NCBI GenBank assembly: GCA_009996515.1
Contig: JAACZV010000018.1
Location: 1-64,000, forward strand
Direction: 5' to 3'
DNA length: 64,000 nucleotides
Origin: Comamonadaceae bacterium
GTDB lineage: Bacteria; Pseudomonadota; Gammaproteobacteria; Burkholderiales; Burkholderiaceae_C
The position numbers and the translations under genes were made by a program. The stretch's first letter is position 1, and each line of letters begins with the position of its first letter. Under the pieces are notes generated by a model that was not told the origin of the DNA, searched no databases, and saw nothing but the letters and a program-made list of their open reading frames with translations. Shown here piece by piece: positions 16,868 to 25,100 of this stretch.

Positions 16868-17764
16868 ATGATTCCTGCCTCCCGGCTGCAGGTCGAAGGC
16901 TTTTTCGACGCCGCCACCTGGACCGTCAGCTATCTCGTGCTGGACCGCGAGACGCTGGCCTGTGCGCTGCTGGACAGCGTGCTGGACTACGACCCCAAGT
17001 CCGGCCGCACCGGCACGGCCAGCGCCGACCGCCTGATCGCCCGCGTGCGCGAACTGGGCGCCCGCGTGGAATGGATACTGGAAACCCATGTGCATGCGGA
17101 TCACCTGTCCGCCGCACCCTATCTGCGCCAGGCGCTGGGCGGCCGGCTGGGCATAGGCAGCCACATCACGACCGTGCAGCAGGTGTTCGGCCGGCTGTTC
17201 AACGCCGGGCCCGAGTTCGCCCGCGACGGCCGCCAGTTCGACCACCTGTTCCATGACGACGAGGCCTTCGCCATCGGCGGCCTGCAGGTGCGGGCCCTGC
17301 ATACGCCGGGCCACACGCCGGCCTGCATGACTTATGTGGTCAGCGCCGGCGAGGGGCCGGACGCCGAGCTCGCCGCCTTTGTCGGCGACACCCTCTTCAT
17401 GCCCGACTACGGCACGGCGCGCTGCGACTTCCCCGGCGGCGACGCGCGCGCGCTCTACCGCTCCATTAACAAGGTGCTGAGCCTGCCGCCGCAGACCCGG
17501 CTCTATCTGTGCCACGACTACCAGCCGGGCGGCCGCGAGGTGCAGTTCATCAGCACCGTGGCCGAGCAGCGCGCCCACAACATCCATGTGCGCGACGGCA
17601 TCAGCGAGGACGCCTTCGTCGCGATGCGCAACGCCCGCGACGCGACGCTGTCCATGCCCACGCTGATCCTGCCGTCCGTGCAGGTGAACATGCGCGCCGG
17701 CGAGCTGCCGCCGGCCGAGGACAACGGCGTGCGCTACCTGAAGATCCCGCTCGACGCGGTCTGA
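16868..17764 (+). CDS. pdo: Persulfide dioxygenase (metallo-beta-lactamase fold, Blh/PDO type)
   Basis: This is a 298-residue cytosolic non-haem iron enzyme expected to oxidise glutathione persulfide to sulfite. Metal-binding patterns are HVHADH at 74-79, the histidine in TPGHTPACMTY, the aspartate in FVGDTLF and the histidine in LCHDY. The C-terminal third (REVQFISTVAEQRAHN onward) is typical of the PDO2/Blh branch. It starts 31 bases after the DUF2892 gene with a GGAGA site and precedes the SQR fusion. This is the standard pairing in FisR-controlled sulfide oxidation. Confidence 0.9.
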   Translation: MIPASRLQVEGFFDAATWTVSYLVLDRETLACALLDSVLDYDPKSGRTGTASADRLIARVRELGARVEWILETHVHADHLSAAPYLRQALGGRLGIGSHITTVQQVFGRLFNAGPEFARDGRQFDHLFHDDEAFAIGGLQVRALHTPGHTPACMTYVVSAGEGPDAELAAFVGDTLFMPDYGTARCDFPGGDARALYRSINKVLSLPPQTRLYLCHDYQPGGREVQFISTVAEQRAHNIHVRDGISEDAFVAMRNARDATLSMPTLILPSVQVNMRAGELPPAEDNGVRYLKIPLDAV

Positions 17765-17795
17765 GTTCCCCCACAAGACCAACACGGAGACAAGG

Positions 17796-19463
17796 ATGGA
17801 ACTCAAGACCCTGACACCCGACCTGGCGGTGGCTGCGCAGGTCCGTGCGGCCGATCTGCACGAGATCGCCAACGCGGGCTTCCGCACGCTGGTCTGCAAC
17901 CGCCCCGACGGCGAAGGCAACGACCAGCCGCTGTTCGCCGAGCTGCAGGCCGCCGCGCGCGGCCTGGGCATCGCGATGCACTATCTGCCGGCCGAATCGG
18001 GCAAGGTCAGCGACGCGCAGGGCCGCGAGTTCGGCGCGCTGCTGGCCGCCAGCCCCAAGCCGGTGCTGGCCTTCTGCCGCACCGGCATGCGCTCGACGAC
18101 GATGTGGGCCCTGTCCCAGGCCGGCACGCTGCCGCTGCCCGAGATCATCGGGCGCGCGGCCCGGGCGGGCTACGACCTCGCGGGCCTGGTGCGCCGGCTC
18201 GCCAATGGCGGCAGAACGCCGGTGGAAGTGGCGGACGCCAGCCATGAGGTGGTCATCGTCGGCGGCGGCTCGGCCGGCATCGCCGTGGCCTCCAGCCTGC
18301 TGGCGCGCCAGCCGGGCCTGGACATCGCCATCATCGACCCGGCCGACGTGCACTACTACCAGCCGGGCTGGACGCTGGTGGGGGCCGGCGTGTTCGATGC
18401 CACCACCACGGCGCGCACGCTGGGCTCGGTGCTGCCGCGCGGCGTGCACTGGCTCAAGGCCGCCGTGGCCGCCTTCGAGCCGGAGCGCGACGCCGTCATC
18501 CTGGACGGCTGCCGCGTCGTCAAGTACCGGCAGCTCGTCGTCTGCCCCGGCCTCAAGCTGGACTGGCAGGGCATAGAAGGCCTGGCCGACACGCTGGGTC
18601 GCAACGGCGTCACGTCCAATTACCGCTACGACCTGGCGCCCTACACCTGGCAGCTGGTGCAGAAGCTGCGCGGCGGCCGCGCCGTGTTCACCCAGCCGCC
18701 CATGCCCATCAAGTGCGCGGGCGCGCCGCAGAAGGCCATGTATCTGTCGGCCGACCAGTGGCGCCGTGCCGGCGTGCTGCGCGACACGGACATCCAGTTC
18801 TGCAGCGCCGGCGCCGTGCTGTTCGGCGTGGCCGACTATGTGCCGGCGCTGATGGCGTATGTGCAGGCCTATGGCATCCAGCTGAACTTCGGCCAGACGC
18901 TGACGGCCATCGACGGCGCGGCCCGCAAGGCCTGGTTCAGCCAGACCGGCGCCGATGGGGGCCAGACCCAGGTGGTGCGCGAGTTCGACATGATCCACGT
19001 GGTGCCGCCGCAGAAGGCGCCGGACTTCATCCGCGTCAGCCCGCTGGCCGACGCCGCCGGCTGCGTGGACGTGGATCCGGCCACGCTGCGCCACAAGGCC
19101 TATGCCAACGTCTTTGCGCTGGGTGACGCGGCCAACACCCCCAATGCCAAGACGGCCGCCGCGGCCCGCAAGCAGGCGCCGGTCGTCGCCCACAACCTGC
19201 TGGCCGCGCGCGGTGCGGCCCAGGGCGAGGCCCGCTACGACGGCTACGGCTCCTGCCCGCTGACCGTGGCGCGCGGCAAGATCGTGCTGGCCGAGTTCGG
19301 CTATGGCGGCAAGCTGCTGCCCAGCTTCCCGCGCTGGCTCATCGACGGCCGGCGGCCGTCGCGGCTGGCCTGGTATCTGAAGGAGCGCATCCTGCCGCCG
19401 CTGTACTGGCAGGGCATGCTCAAGGGCCGCGAGTGGCTGGCCGAGCCCGAGATGGTGGGCTGA
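17796..19463 (+). CDS. sqr: DUF442-sulfide:quinone oxidoreductase fusion, type II SQR
   Basis: This is a 555-residue two-domain protein. Residues 1-110 are a DUF442 phosphatase/rhodanese-like domain with loop FCRTGMRST. Residues about 148-540 are a flavoprotein disulfide reductase with the FAD motif VIVGGGSAGIAVAS. The redox cysteines expected for type II SQR are present at C307 (IKCAGAPQK) and C423 (AAGCVDVD). FALGDAANTPNAKTAAAARKQ is the second FAD site. The enzyme oxidises sulfide to persulfide and reduces quinone at the membrane. The N-terminal domain may pass on or trim the persulfide, but its role is unproven. Confidence 0.93.
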   Translation: MELKTLTPDLAVAAQVRAADLHEIANAGFRTLVCNRPDGEGNDQPLFAELQAAARGLGIAMHYLPAESGKVSDAQGREFGALLAASPKPVLAFCRTGMRSTTMWALSQAGTLPLPEIIGRAARAGYDLAGLVRRLANGGRTPVEVADASHEVVIVGGGSAGIAVASSLLARQPGLDIAIIDPADVHYYQPGWTLVGAGVFDATTTARTLGSVLPRGVHWLKAAVAAFEPERDAVILDGCRVVKYRQLVVCPGLKLDWQGIEGLADTLGRNGVTSNYRYDLAPYTWQLVQKLRGGRAVFTQPPMPIKCAGAPQKAMYLSADQWRRAGVLRDTDIQFCSAGAVLFGVADYVPALMAYVQAYGIQLNFGQTLTAIDGAARKAWFSQTGADGGQTQVVREFDMIHVVPPQKAPDFIRVSPLADAAGCVDVDPATLRHKAYANVFALGDAANTPNAKTAAAARKQAPVVAHNLLAARGAAQGEARYDGYGSCPLTVARGKIVLAEFGYGGKLLPSFPRWLIDGRRPSRLAWYLKERILPPLYWQGMLKGREWLAEPEMVG

Positions 19464-19467
19464 CGCG

Positions 19468-20295
19468 GTGGGCCTGGACGCTGCGGGTCTGAGCCTGCTG
19501 ATGGGCGGCGCCGTGGGCCTGGTGCTGGCCCTGACCGGGGCCGGCGGCGGCATCCTGGCGGTGCCGCTGCTGGTGTTCGGCCTGCAGCTGCAGATGGCCC
19601 AGGCCGCGCCCGTGGGCCTGCTGGCCGTGGGCCTGGCGGCGGCGCTGGGGGCGCTGCTGGGGCTGAGGGAGGGCGTGGTGCGCTACCGGGCCGCGCTGAT
19701 GATAGGCCTGACGGGCATGGCGGTCGCGCCGCTGGGCGTGAAGCTGGCGCGCCAACTGCCCAACGCGCCGGTGATGGCGGTGTTCGCCGCGGTGCTGGGC
19801 TGGGTGGCCTGGCGCAGCCTGCGCCAGGGGCGCCAGGGCCTGCGCGCGGGCGAGTCGCCGCCCGCCAGGGCGCCGGTCTGCGCGATGAATCCGGCCACCG
19901 GGCGGCTGTCCTGGCGTGCGCCCTGCACGGCCATGTTGGCGCTGACGGGCGCGCTGTCGGGCCTGCTCAGCGGGCTGCTGGGCGTGGGCGGCGGCTTCGT
20001 CATCGTCCCCATGCTGTCGGCCATCAGCAACGTGCCCACGCGCAGCGTCGTGGCCACCTCCATGGCCGTCATCGCCCTGGTGTCGATGGGTGGCGTGCTG
20101 GGCGCGGCGACGCAGGGCGCGATGGCCTGGGCCGTGGCGCTGCCGTTCGCGGCGGGCGCGGTGCTGGCGCTGCTGGCGGGCCGGCGGCTCAGCGCGCGCT
20201 GGAGCGGCGCCCGGCTGCAGCAGGCCTTCGGCCTGCTCGCGGCGGTCGTGGCCCTGCTGATGCTGTGGCGGGCCCTGGGGCCGGCGGGCGCCTAA
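19468..20295 (+). CDS. TauE/SafE-family sulfite (sulfonate) exporter
   Basis: This is a 275-residue membrane protein with eight or so hydrophobic spans. It has the two-fold TauE pattern: MGGAVGLVLALTGAGGGILAVP near the start and the repeat LSGLLGVGGGFVIVPML in the middle. It starts with GTG four bases after the SQR stop, so the gene is the end of the PDO-SQR operon. Exporting sulfite made by the dioxygenase is the natural inference. Its stop overlaps the convergent GGDEF-EAL gene by four bases. Confidence 0.87.
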   Translation: MGLDAAGLSLLMGGAVGLVLALTGAGGGILAVPLLVFGLQLQMAQAAPVGLLAVGLAAALGALLGLREGVVRYRAALMIGLTGMAVAPLGVKLARQLPNAPVMAVFAAVLGWVAWRSLRQGRQGLRAGESPPARAPVCAMNPATGRLSWRAPCTAMLALTGALSGLLSGLLGVGGGFVIVPMLSAISNVPTRSVVATSMAVIALVSMGGVLGAATQGAMAWAVALPFAAGAVLALLAGRRLSARWSGARLQQAFGLLAAVVALLMLWRALGPAGA

Positions 20296-22508
20296 GAGCT
20301 GTGCAAGGGCCAGGCAGGCGGCTGCCTGGCGCACAGCAAACCGGCCAGCTGCTCGGGGGGCAGGGCCGGGCTGAAGTAGTCGCCCTGCATCAGGTCGCAG
20401 CCGCATTGCTGCAGGAAGCTCAGCTGCGCCGCGGTCTCGACGCCCTCGGCCACCAGGCTCATGCCCATGGAGCGGCCCAGGGTGATGATGGCCTTGGCCA
20501 TGGCCCGGTCCTGCGCACGGCTGTCCAGGTCGCGCACGAAGGCGCGATCGATCTTCAGCCTGTCTATGGGGTATTGCTTGAGCTTTGCCAGGGAGGAGTA
20601 GCCGGTGCCGAAATCGTCCACGGCGATGCCTATTCCCAGCCCCTTGAGCTCGTGCAGGACGGCCATGCAGCGGTCCTCGTTGTGGGCCAGCTGGCTCTCG
20701 GTGATCTCCAGCTCCAGCGCCGCGGGGGCCATGCCGGTGCGCTGCAGCAGGCCGCGCAGGGCGCGCAGCAGGCCCTCGTGCATGAACTGGCGGGCCGACA
20801 GGTTGACGGCCATCTTGAGCGGCGGCAGGCCCTGCGCAATCCAGGCCACCTGCTGCCGGCAGGCCTGCTCCAGTGCCCACAGGCCCAGCTCCACGATCAG
20901 GCCGGTCTCCTCGGCGACGGGGATGAAGCGAGCCGGCTCGATGGCGCCCAGGGTGGGATGGCGCCAGCGCAGCAAGGCCTCGACGCCGTCGACGGCGCCG
21001 GACGACAGCGAGACCCTGGGCTGGTAGTGCAGGCTGAACTGGCGCAGCTCGACGGCCGCCCGCAACTCGGACTCCAGCGCCATCCGCTCCAGCGAGTGGC
21101 GGTCCAGCGCGGGGGCGTAGAACGCGAAGCCGTTGCGGCCCAGCTTCTTGGCCTGGTAGAGGGCGACGTCGGCATGCTTCATGAGCATGCGCTCGTCCAG
21201 ACCGTCCTGGGGGTAGGCGCTGATGCCCACGCTGCCCGTCACGCACAGCTCCTGGCCCGGCAGCGCGACGGGCTGGGCGACGGCCAGCAGGATGCGCCGG
21301 GCCAGGCCCGCCAGCCAGGAAGCCGCGTCAACGCCCGGCACCAGCACGACGAACTCGTCGCCGCCCAGGCGGCAGGCATACGCATCCTCGCCGCACACCG
21401 CCTGCAGCCGTTCTCCCATGGTCTTGAGCAGGCGGTCGCCGCTGTCATGCCCCAGCGTGTCGTTGACGTTCTTGAAGCGGTCCAGGTCCAGGAACAGCAC
21501 GCCCAGCACCTTGGACTTCTCCGCCGCGTCGAACAGCAGCTGCTCGAACAGCCGGCTCAGCTCGGTGCGGTTGGCCAGGCCGGTCAGCTTGTCCTGGTAG
21601 GCCAGGATCTGGGCTTGCTGCGCGGTCTCCTTGGCCAGCGCCAGCTCCAGGGTCAGCTGCTGCTGCTTGTCGGCCAACTGGTTGAAGGCCAGGGCCAGCT
21701 CGCCGATCTCGTCCCTGTCCTGCTGGGCGATGCGGGCGCTGAGGTCACCCTGGGTGAAGGCCTGCACGCCCTGCTGCAGGGCCCGCAGGCCGCCGGCGAG
21801 CCGGCGCGCGAACCCGAGGTAGAGCAGGCCGATGCCGCCGGCCGCCACCAGCCCCGCCACCCCCACCGCGTAGAGCATCCAGGCGTCGGTGCGGCGGAGC
21901 TGGGCCAGGATGCTGCTGTACTCCAGCACCACGGCGCCGGTGATGGGCGCCTCGGGCCCGGGCCCTCTCAGGGGCACCACCACATGCTTGCTGCCCTGCG
22001 GGTGCTGGGCGCTGACCTCGACGAAGGCCCTGGGTCGGCCGTCCTGCAGCGTCAGCCCGACCTCGTTGTCCGGGTCTTCCAGATAGGGCGCGCCCGGCTC
22101 GGCCGGCGGCATGCCGCCTAGGGTGATGCGCTGCCGGTCGACGATGAACAGATCCTGCCGGTACAACTCGTCCAGGCCGGCGATGAAGGCCTGCAGGTCG
22201 GCCGGGTGCCGGCCCGCCTCCTGTGCCATGGTCGCGGCGAGCTGGCGGGCCTCCAGCTGTGCGGCGTGCTCGACGCCGTCCAGCAGCGCGGCGATGGCCG
22301 CCGCGGCCAGCACCGCCACGGCCAGGCAGGCCGTGGCAACGAGCAGCAGCAGCCGGGTGCGCACGGCCAGGCCGCGGCGGCCGCTAGGCGGCGGCGCAGG
22401 GCCAAGCTGCGGGCCGGCACCCGGCGCCGGCCGCCAGACCGCCGGGGGCGATGCCGGCGCAGGGGGCTCGTGGCTTGCGGCCAGCCATCCGGAGGGATTT
22501 GCACTCAT
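20292..22508 (-). CDS. GGDEF-EAL c-di-GMP enzyme with periplasmic sensor
   Basis: This is a 738-residue inner-membrane protein. An N-terminal Pro-rich tail leads to a first span (about 51-75), a periplasmic sensor (about 80-205), a second span (about 212-232) and a HAMP region (GDLSARIAQQDRDEIGELA). A GGDEF domain with intact LGGDEF (near residue 381) and an EAL domain with EALLRW (near 510) follow. DDFGTGYSSL and KIDRAFV are also present. Both active sites look complete, so it may make or break c-di-GMP. Its ATG overlaps the stop of a 67-residue ORF, downstream of a CheW-like gene. Confidence 0.93.
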   Translation of the reverse strand: MSANPSGWLAASHEPPAPASPPAVWRPAPGAGPQLGPAPPPSGRRGLAVRTRLLLLVATACLAVAVLAAAAIAALLDGVEHAAQLEARQLAATMAQEAGRHPADLQAFIAGLDELYRQDLFIVDRQRITLGGMPPAEPGAPYLEDPDNEVGLTLQDGRPRAFVEVSAQHPQGSKHVVVPLRGPGPEAPITGAVVLEYSSILAQLRRTDAWMLYAVGVAGLVAAGGIGLLYLGFARRLAGGLRALQQGVQAFTQGDLSARIAQQDRDEIGELALAFNQLADKQQQLTLELALAKETAQQAQILAYQDKLTGLANRTELSRLFEQLLFDAAEKSKVLGVLFLDLDRFKNVNDTLGHDSGDRLLKTMGERLQAVCGEDAYACRLGGDEFVVLVPGVDAASWLAGLARRILLAVAQPVALPGQELCVTGSVGISAYPQDGLDERMLMKHADVALYQAKKLGRNGFAFYAPALDRHSLERMALESELRAAVELRQFSLHYQPRVSLSSGAVDGVEALLRWRHPTLGAIEPARFIPVAEETGLIVELGLWALEQACRQQVAWIAQGLPPLKMAVNLSARQFMHEGLLRALRGLLQRTGMAPAALELEITESQLAHNEDRCMAVLHELKGLGIGIAVDDFGTGYSSLAKLKQYPIDRLKIDRAFVRDLDSRAQDRAMAKAIITLGRSMGMSLVAEGVETAAQLSFLQQCGCDLMQGDYFSPALPPEQLAGLLCARQPPAWPLHSS

Positions 22509-22708
22509 GACTCACCTCGGAGGCGACAGGGGGTGTTGCTGACGGGGATGGCAGGCGGGATGGGCCGCCCGTTGCCGGACAACGCGTCGGCGTTGTTCGC
22601 CGGCCAGCACAGCTGCCGGCCGCCCCACGGGCACAGGGCCAGCGTGGGCAGCGGCACGGCCCCGAAGGCGCCCGGCAACCGGGCCTGCAGCTTGAGGTTC
22701 ATGACCAT
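22505..22708 (-). CDS. Small unknown ORF coupled to GGDEF-EAL gene
   Basis: This is a 67-residue reading frame starting MVMNLKLQARLPGAFG, with a GGAG ribosome site eight bases upstream. Its TGA overlaps the ATG of the GGDEF-EAL gene, and it starts 25 bases after the CheW-like stop, so it fits the operon. The product is rich in Pro, Ala and Asn, has three cysteines and has no clear domain. It may be a real small protein or merely a coupling leader. Confidence 0.4.
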   Translation of the reverse strand: MVMNLKLQARLPGAFGAVPLPTLALCPWGGRQLCWPANNADALSGNGRPIPPAIPVSNTPCRLRGES

Positions 22709-22733
22709 GGCGAGACTCCGGTGCACTGCGGGC

Positions 22734-23219
22734 TCAGGCGCCGGGATGCAGCAGCAGCACCTGGCGATCGCCGGCCAGGACCAGACCGCGCAGCCAGCCA
22801 TGCGAGAACCCGGGTGGCAGGCTGCGGAAGTCCTCGGGCCGGGCCTGCAGCACGTCCACCACAGCGTCGACGACCAGGCCCAGATGCCGGTTCTGCTGCA
22901 CCAGCACCACCACGGCACGCTGCCTGCAGGCGTCGGCGGCGCAGGGCAGGCCCAGCAGCCGCCTGAGGTCCAGCAGCGTGATCACCTGGCCGCGCAGGTT
23001 CATGACGCCCAGCGCAGCGCTGTCCTGGCCGGGCAGCGGGAGGGCGGCCTGGAGGGGGCGCAGTTCCTGGATCAGCTGCAGGGGCAGGCCGTACAGCTGG
23101 TCGTCCAGCTGCAGGCACAGCAGTTCGATGCGGCCTAGCGGTGCGGTGGCGCCGGCGGGCGTCGGCGCGGCCGGGAGCGGTTCATGCGGGACCGGGACGG
23201 TCGGGGGAGTCGTTGCCAT
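22734..23219 (-). CDS. CheW-like scaffold protein
   Basis: This is a 161-residue protein. A Pro/Ala-rich start is followed by a CheW beta-barrel domain (about 30-160) with LLCLQLDDQLYGLPLQLIQEL, GVMNLRGQVITLLDLRRLLGL and the late LGLVVDAVVDVLQA. CheW couples chemoreceptors to CheA, but no receptor or CheA gene is in the window. Here it leads an operon with a small ORF and a GGDEF-EAL protein. It may link a distant chemosensory array to c-di-GMP turnover. Confidence 0.85.
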   Translation of the reverse strand: MATTPPTVPVPHEPLPAAPTPAGATAPLGRIELLCLQLDDQLYGLPLQLIQELRPLQAALPLPGQDSAALGVMNLRGQVITLLDLRRLLGLPCAADACRQRAVVVLVQQNRHLGLVVDAVVDVLQARPEDFRSLPPGFSHGWLRGLVLAGDRQVLLLHPGA

Positions 23220-23260
23220 CGCATAGTTGCCCGGAAAGGGCCTGGGTGAGCGATGGACGA

Positions 23261-23278
23261 ATCTTAAATGATTAAGAT
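23261..23278. promoter_or_regulatory. Palindrome ahead of the CheW operon
   Basis: A perfect dyad ATCTTAA-ATGA-TTAAGAT lies 42 bases upstream of the CheW-like start, in an AT-rich stretch (23255-23300). It could be an operator or part of the promoter for the leftward operon. No binding protein can be named. Confidence 0.5.
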
Positions 23279-23348
23279 GATAATTGTGATACTTTGATCG
23301 CGCAGTCGATCACGAACCGGGTGCAAATCTGCTCATGGGCCTGAGGGC

Positions 23349-24074
23349 TCAGTCCGGCCTGGGCAGGCTCTGCCGCAGCCGTGGCCAGAGTGCGCCGGCC
23401 TGGGCCGCGTCCGCGGCCGCGCAGGCGTCTTCCAGCCGTTTGGCCAGCTCGCTGGCCTGGGTGTGGCCCAGGGTCAGCAGCACCGATTTCAGGCTGTGGG
23501 CCAGGTGGCGCAGGCCGGCGAGATCGCCGCGGTCCCAGGCCGCGTCGCCCTGGGCGGCGTCGGTCTCGAACTGCGCCAAGCAGCCCAGCCGGAAGGCCTG
23601 GAACAGCGCCGTCCTGCCGCCGAAGAAGCGCGCTATCGCCGCTTGCTCGGCGGCGGCGGCGTCGGGCGGGGGCGCCGCGCCGCGGGCCAGGCCGTCGCGC
23701 ACGCAGCGCTCCAGCTCCGCCAGCCCGCAGGGCTTGGAGAGCAGCCGCCAGATGACGGGGGACTGCAGCCGGTCGCGCGTCTCGGCGCCCAGCCCGGCGC
23801 TGAAGATGACCAGGCGCGCCTCGGCCTGCAGCGTCGGCTCGGCCTCCAGGGCCTGGACCAGCTCGAAGCCCGAACGCCCGGGCAGCATCAGGTCGCTGAT
23901 GATGAGGTCGAAGGCCTGCGAGCGCAGCGCGGCGATGCCGTCGTCGACCGAGTCCACGGCCAGCAGCTCTATCCCCATGTCCTCCAGCGCGAGCGCCACG
24001 AAGCGCCGCAGCGACGCGTCGTCCTCGATCAGCAGCAGGCGCCCCGGTGGCGCCAGCGACGCGCCCGTGCTCAC
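23349..24074 (-). CDS. Response-regulator receiver fused to Hpt domain
   Basis: This is a 241-residue protein. The receiver (12-130) has the acidic pair in LLIEDD, phosphoacceptor D61 (IISDLMLPG) and the lysine in LLSKPCG. The Hpt helix bundle (about 145-235) has the phosphorylatable H193 in LAHSLKS. It has no DNA-binding output, so it is a phosphotransfer module. The GTG start overlaps the stop of the HTH-REC gene (GTGA), so the two are translated together and probably share a phosphorelay. Confidence 0.88.
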   Translation of the reverse strand: MSTGASLAPPGRLLLIEDDASLRRFVALALEDMGIELLAVDSVDDGIAALRSQAFDLIISDLMLPGRSGFELVQALEAEPTLQAEARLVIFSAGLGAETRDRLQSPVIWRLLSKPCGLAELERCVRDGLARGAAPPPDAAAAEQAAIARFFGGRTALFQAFRLGCLAQFETDAAQGDAAWDRGDLAGLRHLAHSLKSVLLTLGHTQASELAKRLEDACAAADAAQAGALWPRLRQSLPRPD

Positions 24075-24682
24075 GCGGGGGCCTGGGCCGTGCCCAGCAG
24101 CTGGCGGATCAGCGGCGGCAGGTCCAGCACCAGCCGCGGCTTGTGCACCACCGGCACGCCCTGCAGCGCGAACGCATAGGGCGCGCGCTGGGCCTCGTCC
24201 AGGGAGGTCACGACGATGAGCCGGCTGCCCGAGAACGCCGGCTGCGAGCGCAGGCTGGTGATCAGCGCCGCGCCGTCAATGCCGGGCAGCAGGATGTCCA
24301 CCAGCAGCAGTTCGGGCTGCAACTGGCCATACAGGGCCAGGCCGGCGATGCCGTCGGCGGCGGTGTGCAGCTCCAGCTCCGGGAATTCCTCCTTGAGCAG
24401 CAGGCCCACCAGGTTCTGGTAATGCGCGGAATCCTCGATCAGCAGCACGCGGCGCTTGGGGCCGGCCGGGGCCGGCGCGCTGCCGCGCCGGGCCAGCAGG
24501 GCGTCCACCGAGGCGCGCGAGATGCGACGGTGGCCGCCCGGCGTCTTCCAGGCCTCCAGCTCGCCGCGGTCCACCATCAGCTGTACCGAGCGCACCGCCA
24601 TGCCCAGCATGCGGGCCACCTCCAGGGTGCTGAAGTCGGTGGGCTCGCCGGCGGCGGGCAGGGGGCGGGTGTTTCTCGGCAT
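24071..24682 (-). CDS. Excisionase/MerR-type HTH fused N-terminally to a receiver
   Basis: This is a 203-residue protein with unusual order. A helix-turn-helix of excisionase type (18-65, STLEVARMLGMAVRSVQLMVDRGEL ... GGHRRISRASVDALL, read across the motif) comes first, then a receiver (78-195) with phosphoacceptor D129 and a lysine in VVHKPRL. Standard response regulators have the receiver first. I chose the ATG at 24682, because a longer reading to 24784 runs into the AT-rich promoter. It is operonic with the REC-Hpt gene and divergent from a receiver/HD-GYP pair. Confidence 0.85.
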   Translation of the reverse strand: MPRNTRPLPAAGEPTDFSTLEVARMLGMAVRSVQLMVDRGELEAWKTPGGHRRISRASVDALLARRGSAPAPAGPKRRVLLIEDSAHYQNLVGLLLKEEFPELELHTAADGIAGLALYGQLQPELLLVDILLPGIDGAALITSLRSQPAFSGSRLIVVTSLDEAQRAPYAFALQGVPVVHKPRLVLDLPPLIRQLLGTAQAPA

Positions 24683-24729
24683 TGCGCAATTTTGCCGCTT
24701 TTGCGGGCGCCTTGGCCTCGGGCCTTGAC

Positions 24730-24746
24730 TGATAAAAATGATAAAA
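24730..24746. promoter_or_regulatory. Direct repeat TGATAAAA in divergent promoter region
   Basis: Two copies of TGATAAAA, one base apart, lie in the only AT-rich patch between the divergent HTH-REC (24682) and receiver (24783) starts. TTGACT just upstream (24725) may be a -35 box for the rightward genes. The match is suggestive only. Confidence 0.3.
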
Positions 24747-24782
24747 GCAACAATAACCCCATCACCACCCGAAAGCCATCCC

Positions 24783-25091
24783 ATGTCTCAAGCCATCCCG
24801 ATCGTGGACGACCATGCCGACATCCGGCGACTGGCGCGCATGACGCCGGAGTTCGGGGACGTGGCGCTGCTGGACGTGAGGATGCCCGGCCCCGTCAACG
24901 GGCCGGGCGTGTGCCGCCACATCCGTGCCCGGCCGGAGCCGGCCGATATGCGCGTGCTGCCGCCGAGCGCGCGTGGCCAGGCCAGCGACCGCGAGGCCGG
25001 CCTGCAGGCGGGGGCGGATACCTATCTGGTCAAGCCCTTCAGCCCGCTGCAGCCGATCGACTGCCTGCACCCGCTGCCGGTGCAGGCCTGA
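24783..25091 (+). CDS. Receiver-domain protein with internal deletion
   Basis: This is a 102-residue single-domain receiver starting MSQAIPIVDDHADIRRL. The acidic pair (VDD), phosphoacceptor D31 (LLDVRMPG), a serine (PPSARGQ) and the lysine (LVKPFSP) are all kept. Only about ten residues separate helix 1 from the phosphoacceptor strand, where 30-35 are normal, so strand 2 and helix 2 are missing. It may be a decaying gene or an altered receiver. It starts the rightward operon with the HD-GYP gene ten bases downstream. Confidence 0.6.
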   Translation: MSQAIPIVDDHADIRRLARMTPEFGDVALLDVRMPGPVNGPGVCRHIRARPEPADMRVLPPSARGQASDREAGLQAGADTYLVKPFSPLQPIDCLHPLPVQA

Positions 25092-25100
25092 GGAGCGACC

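Noticed and set aside
16868-17764. Glyoxalase II (lactoylglutathione hydrolase)
   Set aside because: The metallo-beta-lactamase fold is shared, but the operon with SQR and DUF2892 and the C-terminal part fit persulfide dioxygenase better.
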